Assembly (NCBI GenBank): GCA_041685075.1
Contig: JAWLGN010000174.1
Coordinates: 1-11,576 of the forward strand
Source of the DNA: JAMCRM01 sp041685075
Lineage (GTDB): Bacteria > Acidobacteriota > Terriglobia > Bryobacterales > Bryobacteraceae
Reading direction: 5' to 3'
Length of the DNA stretch: 11,576 nt
Under the pieces are notes generated by a model. The model searched no databases. It saw nothing but the letters and a program-made list of their open reading frames with translations, and was not told the origin of the DNA. Shown in pieces: positions 1 through 6,514 of the stretch. The position numbers and the translations under genes were made by a program. Position 1 is the stretch's first letter; each line of letters opens with the position of its first letter.

Positions 1-16
1 CCGCCCGGTCTTTGGT

Positions 17-45
17 TTGGGTCGCAGCCCGCGTTCTGATATTCT
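17..45 (+). promoter_or_regulatory. Candidate promoter of the OmpA-family gene
   Basis: TTGGGT at 17-22 could serve as a -35 box and TGATATTCT at 37-45 as an extended -10 (TGn plus TATTCT at 40-45), with a 17-nt spacer. Transcription would start near 52, leaving a leader of about 25 nt before the ATG at 77. The -35 matches the consensus at only three positions, so the extended -10 would have to carry it. This is inference from sequence alone. The true promoter may lie left of the window. Confidence 0.3.
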
Positions 46-76
46 GGTTGCCGCGAAACAGAGATTCGCATCCCAT

Positions 77-943
77 ATGAAGATTATTGGCCTGCTATGC
101 GTTCTCGCCGTGGCGGGGGTCGCCATCGCGCAGGAGCCGCTCAAAGATGATCCGAAGTGCAAGGATCCGGCTCTCTTCACTCGAATGCCGGGATTCTTCA
201 TGCCGGTGGATAGTTGTTGCAGGGAGGTGCAATTCGACACCCGGAAGTTCCTCGTCCAGAAGGGAACCGAGGCCGTCGAGCAGGAAGTGGAGGGCCGCAA
301 GCTCGACTACGAGTACACGTTCGACAGGTCCCGGGAAGCCGCACCGCCAAGCAACCTCCAGGTCCAGCGCAACTTCCAGAACGCCGTCCTCAAGCTCGGT
401 GGAAAAGTTCTGTATGCCGAAAAGGAAGGCTACTACCGGACGACGCTTTTCCTCGCCCGGGGCGGCAAGGAAATCTGGGCTGAGGTGAGGACGTCCGGCA
501 GCGTGGACGGCGACCAGTACTACCTCGCGATTGTCGAGCGCGAGGCGATGAAGCAGGATATCGTCGCCAATGCCGAAGTGATGAAGGACGGGCTGGCCGA
601 AACCGGTCACGCGGAGATTGCCGGCATCTTCTTCGACTTCAACAAGGCCGAGATCAAACCGGAATCGCAGGCGGCCTTGGACGAAACCGTGAAGCTGCTG
701 CGAGCCGATCCGGCTCTGCGGGTCTGGGTGGTCGGGCATACCGACAACGTGGGCACGGCCGAGGCGAACGTGAAACTGTCGAACACTCGCGCCTCCGCGG
801 TGGTAGCGGCGCTAGTCAAGGCCGGCATCGATGCCAGACGGCTTGCGGCGCACGGCGCCGGGCCGTACGCGCCCAAAGCCGCGAACACGACCGAAGAAGG
901 CAGAGCCCAGAACCGACGGGTAGAGTTGGTCGCACAGCCCTAG
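77..943 (+). CDS. OmpA-family peptidoglycan-binding protein
   Basis: Encodes 288 aa. The first 18 residues form a Sec signal peptide: Lys2, a hydrophobic core, then AIA before QE. I therefore chose the ATG at 77 over the in-frame TTG at 17, which would put 20 polar residues ahead of the signal. Residues about 183-286 are a complete OmpA C-terminal domain. It starts with FFDFNKAEIKPES, has the HTDN loop (Asp223) and SNTRA (Arg238), the family's diaminopimelate-binding pair, and ends with EGRAQNRRVEL. The domain should tether the protein non-covalently to peptidoglycan in the periplasm. Residues about 25-155 are a separate domain with LFTRMPGFF near its start and Cys28, Cys47 and Cys48. It resembles the N-terminal region found on some soluble OmpA-like proteins (DUF4892 type), but I am less sure of that. 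There is no beta-barrel-like region. No strong Shine-Dalgarno is visible. A short hairpin (944-956) follows the stop, without a T tract. Confidence 0.9.
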   Translation: MKIIGLLCVLAVAGVAIAQEPLKDDPKCKDPALFTRMPGFFMPVDSCCREVQFDTRKFLVQKGTEAVEQEVEGRKLDYEYTFDRSREAAPPSNLQVQRNFQNAVLKLGGKVLYAEKEGYYRTTLFLARGGKEIWAEVRTSGSVDGDQYYLAIVEREAMKQDIVANAEVMKDGLAETGHAEIAGIFFDFNKAEIKPESQAALDETVKLLRADPALRVWVVGHTDNVGTAEANVKLSNTRASAVVAALVKAGIDARRLAAHGAGPYAPKAANTTEEGRAQNRRVELVAQP

Positions 944-1043
944 CAACCCGGGGTTGAGTGGTGCCGCGTGCTGCCGCATACTCCCCACCAGGATGTCGGC
1001 GCCGCGGCACCGCCGGCCGGGGCGGCCGTGGTAGCATTGCGGC

Positions 1044-2549
<1,506 letters not shown>

Positions 2550-2551
2550 CG

Positions 2552-3304
2552 TCAGGCGTCCGCGCCGGATTCGGAGATTTGCGCCAGTGCCGCCGCCTCC
2601 CGGTCGGCAATCAACACGGCCCGATCGCGGCGGATCCGGCCGGCTGGAATCGACGGGTCGCCATCCAGCAGGCGCACGAGCATGGATGCCTTCGGGCTCC
2701 CGGTGACCACCCACAGGATGAGCCGCGAACGGTTCAGGGCGGGAAAGGTCAGGGTCATGCGGCGCGTGCCGCGATAGGGGCCGGTGACCGCGACCTCCGC
2801 ATCGGTAACGTCGAGAGCCGGGTCGCCTTCCACCAGAGAGGCCGTGTGGCCGTCCAGCCCGAGGCCCAGTACCGCGAGATCAACGACCGGCGGCGAACCG
2901 GCGATGGCGCGGAGGGTCTCGGCGTATTGCACGGCGGCGGCCTCCAGGTCAGCCGCCTCGACCGGCATGGCGTGCACCTGCCGGGGGTCCAGCGGCGCGT
3001 TCTCCAGCAGACTCTCCCGCAGGTGCGTGAGGTTTCTCTCCGGATCACCCGCCGGAGCGACCCGCTCGTCTACCTGCACGATGTGGGTGTCGGGCCAGGG
3101 GAGGCCGGCGCCGGCAAGATCCCGTAACATCAGCCACGGGGTATGGCCGCCGCTCAGCGCCAAAACGAAACGGCCGCTGCGGGCCACCGCCGCACGGGCC
3201 TCCCCGGCGATGATTTCCGCGGCTCTCCGGGCCACGTCCTGGGGTGTTTCGCGGAGTTCGATGTGCACGGCCTGAATCGCTTCATTGTACACGTTCGGCA
3301 CCAC
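2552..3304 (-). CDS. pgl: 6-phosphogluconolactonase (DevB/SOL type)
   Basis: Encodes 250 aa, the usual size for this cytosolic hydrolase. It opens 6-phosphogluconolactone, the zwf product, to 6-phosphogluconate. Visible family blocks are LALSGGHTP (from residue 48), QVDER (77-81), NLTHLRESLL (91-100), LGLGLDGHTASL (146-157, with the catalytic His153) and RMTLTFPALNRSR (182-194). The start given is a GTG at 3304. A second GTG follows at once, and another in-frame GTG is codon 5 (3292). A GGGAG just upstream suits the codon-5 start better in spacing, so the first few residues are uncertain. The gene is convergent with zwf and divergent from the receiver gene, so it is transcribed alone. A bulged hairpin lies 10 nt ahead of the start. 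No convincing promoter for it could be picked out. Confidence 0.95.
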   Translation of the reverse strand: MVPNVYNEAIQAVHIELRETPQDVARRAAEIIAGEARAAVARSGRFVLALSGGHTPWLMLRDLAGAGLPWPDTHIVQVDERVAPAGDPERNLTHLRESLLENAPLDPRQVHAMPVEAADLEAAAVQYAETLRAIAGSPPVVDLAVLGLGLDGHTASLVEGDPALDVTDAEVAVTGPYRGTRRMTLTFPALNRSRLILWVVTGSPKASMLVRLLDGDPSIPAGRIRRDRAVLIADREAAALAQISESGADA

Positions 3305-3313
3305 TCCCGCAGT

Positions 3314-3348
3314 GCGGCGGTTTGTAACTTTGCGGACACAAACGCCGC
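3314..3348. promoter_or_regulatory. Inverted repeat in the pgl leader/divergent region
   Basis: Bases 3314-3318 plus 3320-3325 pair with 3338-3343 plus 3344-3348, giving an 11-bp stem with one bulged G (3319) and a 12-nt loop. On the pgl strand it ends 10 nt before the GTG start, so it would sit in the mRNA leader next to the ribosome binding site. On DNA it could be an operator between the divergent genes. It is far from the receiver gene start. The function is inference. Confidence 0.35.
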
Positions 3349-3385
3349 CGGGAGCGATTCACCTTGTAACATGAAGCCTATCTGC

Positions 3386-3415
3386 TTGACTTACCCGCCG
3401 GGATGGCAGCATAAT
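3386..3415 (+). promoter_or_regulatory. Sigma70-type promoter of the receiver/ferredoxin genes
   Basis: TTGACT (3386-3391) matches the -35 consensus at five of six bases. CATAAT (3410-3415) matches the -10 consensus at five of six, and the spacer is 18 nt. Transcription would start near 3422, about 29 nt before the ATG at 3451. This is the clearest promoter-like sequence in the window. It fits the position of a two-gene rightward unit. Confidence 0.65.
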
Positions 3416-3440
3416 GATCCGGCGCGTGCTTCGGATGCGA

Positions 3441-3450
3441 GGGGAGAGGT
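3441..3450 (+). promoter_or_regulatory. Ribosome binding site of the receiver protein
   Basis: GGGGAGAGGT lies immediately before the ATG at 3451. The GGAG core is 5-6 nt from the start codon, which supports that start. Confidence 0.7.
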
Positions 3451-3843
3451 ATGTACAACATACTGGTTGCGGATTCCAACGGGGCTCTGCGGAACCTCCT
3501 GGGGTCCGTACTGAGCGCCGCGGGTTACGAAGTGATTCTGGCCGGGGACGGCGTGGAGGCATTGAAAGCGGCCAGGAACTGTAACGGCCCCATTCACCTC
3601 CTCTGCGCGAACGTGGCGGTCCGGCGCATGAACGGGTTGAGCCTTGCCGAACAGTTGTTGCCGGAGCACCCCGAGATGAAGGTGCTGATTCTGGTGACCG
3701 ATCACCCGTGGCTGCTTTCCGTGGAACCGGTCGGGACCGAAGGGCATCATCCCGAGTTCAGCGTGCTGCGGAAACCGTTTACCATTCAGGAACTCACCGC
3801 TACGATTCAGCAGATGCTGGCCACCTCGGCGGCAGCCGGATGA
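3451..3843 (+). CDS. Stand-alone receiver-domain protein lacking the phosphoacceptor Asp
   Basis: Encodes 130 aa, one CheY-like receiver domain with no output domain. The fold is recognisable: ILVADSN at residues 4-10 (acidic Asp8), the beta3 segment HLLCANVAVRRMNG (49-62), LILVTD (79-84, conserved Thr83), and VLRKPF (105-110, conserved Lys108). Aligning RRMNG with the usual PGMDG places Asn54 exactly where the phosphorylated Asp should be; its codon AAC differs from GAC by one base. Only one acidic residue is left at the metal site (Ala7-Asp8). Phosphorylation by the standard mechanism is therefore unlikely, and the protein may be a constitutive or binding-only pseudo-receiver. No kinase gene is adjacent. 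A good promoter and Shine-Dalgarno precede it. Its stop codon overlaps an ATG that begins a mini-ORF leading into the ferredoxin gene. Confidence 0.85.
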   Translation: MYNILVADSNGALRNLLGSVLSAAGYEVILAGDGVEALKAARNCNGPIHLLCANVAVRRMNGLSLAEQLLPEHPEMKVLILVTDHPWLLSVEPVGTEGHHPEFSVLRKPFTIQELTATIQQMLATSAAAG

Positions 3844-3870
3844 GCCACGGGGCAACCGGATGAGCAACGA
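3831..3870 (+). repeat. Imperfect 20-bp tandem duplication at the receiver/ferredoxin junction
   Basis: Bases 3831-3850 and 3851-3870 are identical at 17 of 20 positions (differences at unit positions 5, 16 and 20). The shared core is CCGGATGAGC at 3836-3845 and 3856-3865. Copy one carries the receiver stop codon (TGA 3841-3843) and an overlapping ATG (3840). Copy two carries the ferredoxin ATG (3860). Because the unit is not a multiple of three, the first ATG is out of frame with the ferredoxin. It reads seven codons (MSHGATG) and stops at TGA 3861-3863, which overlaps the ferredoxin start. Confidence 0.85.
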
Positions 3871-4264
3871 TATCTACGTCGAGAAACTCGAACCCATGTC
3901 CCGCGGGCGCACGGATCTGCGCAAGCGGAAGCCCAAGCTGCTGGCGGTGATCAACGACTACTGCACCGGGTGCGCGGGGTCGCCGGTTTGCGTGGGTTAT
4001 TGCCCGGTGGAGGCGTGCATGTTCTGGGTGCCGGACGAGGAGCATCCGCCGTTCGGCCGCATCGAGGTGGATAAGAGCCTCTGCATCGGCTGCGCCAAGT
4101 GCACCAGCAAGGGTCCGGACGGCATGTTTCTGGACGGCTGCCCGTGGGACGCCATCGAGATGGTCTCGATCGAGCAATGGGAAGCGGAGCACGGCGTGGT
4201 GCTGCCGGCCGACGCGGGGCGGCCCGTCAGCGACTGGCAGCGCGTTCCGATCGAACACGTATAG
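3860..4264 (+). CDS. 2[4Fe-4S] ferredoxin-like protein
   Basis: Encodes 134 aa, a soluble cytosolic electron carrier or electron-transfer subunit. Two iron-sulphur motifs are visible. The first is Cys35-x2-Cys38-x5-Cys44-x3-Cys48-Pro, with an extra Cys53. The second is Cys75-x2-Cys78-x2-Cys81, followed by Cys94-Pro. By the usual crossed pattern, one cluster would use 35, 38, 44 and 94, and the other 75, 78, 81 and 48. The Cys38-x5-Cys44 spacing is longer than the standard x2, and 26 residues separate Cys48 from Cys75, more than in small clostridial ferredoxins. A basic N-terminal arm (about 14-26) and a C-terminal tail of about 40 residues flank the core. The gene follows the receiver protein, probably on the same transcript, with translation perhaps coupled through the duplicated ATGA junction. 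Only a weak GGGG precedes its ATG. Its last 38 bp overlap the convergent HEAT-repeat gene. The redox partner is unknown. Confidence 0.9.
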   Translation: MSNDIYVEKLEPMSRGRTDLRKRKPKLLAVINDYCTGCAGSPVCVGYCPVEACMFWVPDEEHPPFGRIEVDKSLCIGCAKCTSKGPDGMFLDGCPWDAIEMVSIEQWEAEHGVVLPADAGRPVSDWQRVPIEHV

Positions 4265-5054
4265 CGCGCGCCGTGAGGGCGGCCTGGCGGCGGATGCGGT
4301 CGGACATGCCGCCGGTGCCGCGGCTGTAGCGCTCCACCAGCGGGAGGTCCTCGGGGCGGCCGGCGAAGTAGAGGGCGCGCAACGCCTCCCACACCTGGCC
4401 GGCCTCGGGCGCGATGGAAACCAGCGGAGCACCGGCCGTGACCGGCGCACCTTCGCGCGCCACGGTCTCCTGCACTTCGCCGGGGAGCGGGGCGCGGACG
4501 CCTGTCTCCCCCACCGTGGCCAGCAAGGCTCCCGTGGTCACCTCGTCGCCCGTTTGGGCATGCAGGGCAACGACGCCCGCGGCGGGGCTGCGCACCGTAT
4601 GGGGCTGCAGCATGTCCAGCAGTTCGCCGCGCCCGCTCGCGTCGCCGAACCGCACCAGGGCGAGGGCGGCGTTGCGCCGCACCATCACTTCGGGATCGCG
4701 CAGCAGCTCCGCCAGCGCGGAGTGGAAGGCTTCGGAACGGTTGTCCTGGCCCATTACCCATGCGGCCGTATTGCGAATGGCCGGCAGCGGATGGTGGGCC
4801 AGCGCCAGCACTTGCGGATACCACTGGCCGGCCTCGGGATCGCCGCGATCCATGCGGGCGGAAATCTGGGAGAGCGCGTGCTGGATCCTGCGGGGGCGCT
4901 GCTCGTCGCGGAGGTAGCGCCCGATTTCCTCGCCGGTAAGCGGGCGGCCGAACCAGGTGGCATGCCAGCCGAGGAACGGCACGATGACGAGGACCGCAGC
5001 CACGGCCATCAGCACCAATAGCGACCGGCGCCGGGGCGGGTTCGCGGCGGGCAC
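4227..5054 (-). CDS. Membrane-anchored HEAT-repeat and barrel-sandwich (biotinyl/lipoyl-like) protein
   Basis: Encodes 275 aa. A basic N-terminus (RRR at 8-10) precedes one hydrophobic helix (11-29), so the bulk is probably periplasmic. Residues about 56-148 are helical with HEAT-like pairs, for example LPAIRNTAAWVMGQ and PEVMVRRNAALALVRFGD. Residues 153-216 form a barrel-sandwich hybrid made of two similar halves, VRSPAAGVV (154-162) and VRAPLPGEV (186-194), each followed by a turn and a hydrophobic strand. No Lys sits at the tip, so it should not be biotinylated or lipoylated. HlyD-type adaptors use such a fold structurally. A helical tail (220-268) follows. The start is GTG at 5054, supported by AGGAG upstream and only 1 nt after the stop of the previous gene. 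It is the last gene of the cox operon, suggesting a role in oxidase assembly or scaffolding, but I cannot name a function. Confidence 0.8.
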   Translation of the reverse strand: MPAANPPRRRSLLVLMAVAAVLVIVPFLGWHATWFGRPLTGEEIGRYLRDEQRPRRIQHALSQISARMDRGDPEAGQWYPQVLALAHHPLPAIRNTAAWVMGQDNRSEAFHSALAELLRDPEVMVRRNAALALVRFGDASGRGELLDMLQPHTVRSPAAGVVALHAQTGDEVTTGALLATVGETGVRAPLPGEVQETVAREGAPVTAGAPLVSIAPEAGQVWEALRALYFAGRPEDLPLVERYSRGTGGMSDRIRRQAALTARAIRVRSERAASR

Positions 5055-5055
5055 G

Positions 5056-5328
5056 TCAGCTTCTCTCCTGCATCTGCGCCGCGGCCGCCGAGGTCTCCTT
5101 GGCGGCGGCTTTCCTGCGCGGCAGCAGGTCCCGCAGGGCGCCCTTACGCGCCGCGGTGGCCGGAATGGCCGCGAAGGCGAAGGCAGTCATCAGCGCCACC
5201 GCCACAAGGAAGAGAGCGTCGATGCCCTGCTCCCCGATCTGGCCGCCAAGCACCACCCAGACCGCCACCCCCAGGGCGCCGGCGGCGACGATGAGGCACA
5301 GCAGGTGAATGAGCAGTTCCTGCCGCAT
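5056..5328 (-). CDS. Small two-helix membrane protein of the cox operon
   Basis: Encodes 90 aa. Two hydrophobic helices, about residues 5-28 and 37-56, are separated by a short GGQIGEQG turn and followed by a basic, Ala-rich cytoplasmic-looking tail (61-90, with RKG, PRRK). I do not recognise the family. The start is an ATG with a strong AGGAGGT on the transcript (5346-5340), 11 nt away and inside the end of the previous gene. It begins 3 nt after that gene's stop and ends 1 nt before the next start, so translation is almost certainly coupled. The position suggests a small oxidase-associated or assembly protein; that is inference from context only. Confidence 0.75.
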   Translation of the reverse strand: MRQELLIHLLCLIVAAGALGVAVWVVLGGQIGEQGIDALFLVAVALMTAFAFAAIPATAARKGALRDLLPRRKAAAKETSAAAAQMQERS

Positions 5329-5331
5329 GCG

Positions 5332-5553
5332 CTACCGGGACCTCCTGGATGCGGCGTCCGACCGGAACGCGAGCAGGAAGACGCCGGTGAACAGCGCTAC
5401 GGCCGGCACCAGCAGCACCACGATGCCGGCATCGAGCGCCTGCGCCGCGAGCGCGTCCTGGGCGGCCGCCGCGGTGCGGCACATGGAGCACTGCGCCGCC
5501 ATCGGCGCGCTGCCGGCCAGCATCCCGGCCACGATACACCCAATCGATTTCAT
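5332..5553 (-). CDS. Small membrane-anchored CxMC protein of the cox operon
   Basis: Encodes 73 aa. An N-terminal signal-like segment (1-20, ending PMAA) is followed at once by QCSMCRTA with Cys22-Ser-Met24-Cys25, then a short polar stretch, one transmembrane helix (about 43-63) and a short basic end (RSDAASRRSR). The Cys pair would sit at the outer membrane face if the signal is cleaved. The ATG at 5553 overlaps the subunit IV stop as ATGA, and GGAG lies upstream on the transcript. Small proteins with a C-x-M-C-[RK]-T-A segment before a single helix are, from memory, found near oxidase genes in other bacteria. I know of no assigned function. Two Cys plus Met is a reasonable copper(I)-binding set, so a role in CuA/CuB loading is conceivable but unproven. 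Confidence 0.8.
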   Translation of the reverse strand: MKSIGCIVAGMLAGSAPMAAQCSMCRTAAAAQDALAAQALDAGIVVLLVPAVALFTGVFLLAFRSDAASRRSR

Positions 5554-5879
5554 TGCGTACCTAACTCCAGAATGCGAAAGCTGTCCGGAAAAAAGGCAAA
5601 TAACAACGAGATGACCACCACCACGCCGGGTACGAGCGAAAGCACCAGGCTCTTGCGCTCGAAGCGCAGGTGCATGAAGTAGGCCACGATCAGCCCCGCC
5701 TTGACGATGGACAGCGCCATCAGGATCACCAGCATCACCATCGTGGAGAAGACATCCACCAGGGCCAGGGCTATCTCCAGCGCCGTCAGCCCGAGCAGGT
5801 ACAGCCAGACCCACAGGTAGAGCCTATGGCTTTCATGGCCATGGCGAGCGGCGGCGGCAGTCTCCATAGCGGTATCCAT
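5550..5879 (-). CDS. Cytochrome c oxidase subunit IV (prokaryotic COX4 / CtaF-CyoD type)
   Basis: Encodes 109 aa. Three transmembrane helices lie at about 20-41, 46-67 and 78-98. The second ends in the family signature IVKAGLIVAYFMHLRFERKS (58-77; the K...FMHLR core is typical of bacterial subunit IV). The protein is a small structural subunit of the inner-membrane haem-copper oxidase. The reading frame continues open upstream into the subunit III gene. The ATG at 5879 is chosen because it overlaps the subunit III stop as TGATG, has GGAGGG just before it, and gives the expected length. A His-rich N-terminus (RHGHESH, 12-18) precedes the first helix. Its stop overlaps the start of the CxMC gene. 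Confidence 0.9.
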   Translation of the reverse strand: MDTAMETAAAARHGHESHRLYLWVWLYLLGLTALEIALALVDVFSTMVMLVILMALSIVKAGLIVAYFMHLRFERKSLVLSLVPGVVVVISLLFAFFPDSFRILELGTQ

Positions 5880-6511
5880 CAGTTCCCTCCAAACGACAGC
5901 AGGTAGACCAGGGGGAAAATGAACATCCAAACCAGGTCGACGAAGTGCCAGTACAGCCCGCTGACCTCGACGTGCTCGTAGCCGAAGCGGCCGCGGGGAA
6001 CGCCGGCGGCGATCACGCCGAGGTAGATGACGCCGCTGGCTACGTGAATCATGTGCAGCCCCGTCAGGGCAAAGAACGTAGCGCCGAAAAGCGGCACACC
6101 CCAGGGGTTTTGAGAAAACCGGACGCCCTCGGCCATGAGGGTGGCCCATTCGTTCAGGTGCAGAACCAGGAAGCCGAGGCCGCCCGCCATGGTGAGGAGG
6201 ATGTATCGCACGGTGCGCCGGTGGTCGCTCTGCTTGGCTGCCGCCACCGCCATCACCATGGTGAGGCTCGAGGAGAGCAGCAGCCCGGTCATCACGGTGG
6301 CCATGGCGATGGAGGGCCAGAGGTGGAAAGGGGTGGGCCAGGTGCCGCTGGCCGCCCGTACGTAGCTGTAGGCGATCAACAGGGCCGAGAAGGTGAGGGA
6401 GTCGGAGAGGATGAAGAACCACATCCCCAACTTCTTGTGGCCCACGGCGTAGGGGAAGGCGCCGCCGTCCCATTCCGTGGCAATTGCTTGTCCCGCGGTT
6501 GCTTCAGCCAT
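5879..6511 (-). CDS. coxC: Cytochrome c oxidase subunit III (second copy in the operon)
   Basis: Encodes 210 aa, the short five-helix bacterial form lacking the two N-terminal helices of mitochondrial subunit III. Typical blocks are HKKLGMWFFILSDSLTFSAL (25-44), TGLHMIHVASG (150-160, with the conserved His pair) and the last helix YWHFVDLVWMFIFPLVYLL (187-205). Subunit III stabilises subunit I and helps proton uptake. SDSLTF replaces the SE.MFF seen in many subunits III; such variants occur in caa3-like enzymes. The start ATG has GGAG 8 nt upstream and lies 3 nt after the stop of another subunit III gene. The two copies are clearly divergent. This one has the longer His/aromatic-rich C-terminus and is closer to the canonical subunit III. 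Confidence 0.93.
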   Translation of the reverse strand: MAEATAGQAIATEWDGGAFPYAVGHKKLGMWFFILSDSLTFSALLIAYSYVRAASGTWPTPFHLWPSIAMATVMTGLLLSSSLTMVMAVAAAKQSDHRRTVRYILLTMAGGLGFLVLHLNEWATLMAEGVRFSQNPWGVPLFGATFFALTGLHMIHVASGVIYLGVIAAGVPRGRFGYEHVEVSGLYWHFVDLVWMFIFPLVYLLSFGGN

Positions 6512-6514
6512 AGG

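Noticed and set aside
17..76. TTG start extending the OmpA-like protein by 20 residues
   Set aside because: It would bury the signal peptide behind a polar segment, and it overlaps the candidate promoter.
960..1011. Inverted repeat 960-968 / 1003-1011 as a terminator after the OmpA-like gene
   Set aside because: The loop is 34 nt and no T tract follows. The 944-956 hairpin is also short and T-less. Neither is convincing as an intrinsic terminator.
4461..4680. Biotin or lipoate attachment domain in the HEAT-repeat protein
   Set aside because: The fold resembles the attachment domain, but there is no Lys at the expected hairpin tip, so a modified carrier role is unsupported.
5554..5814. Upstream extension of the CxMC protein frame
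   Set aside because: This part overlaps subunit IV out of frame. The ATG at 5553 gives a signal peptide, an ATGA overlap and a ribosome site.
5550..6473. 307-codon minus-strand frame ending in the subunit IV sequence
   Set aside because: Only its last 109 codons are subunit IV. The upstream part is an out-of-frame reading of the subunit III gene. The TGATG junction and GGAGGG fix the start at 5879.
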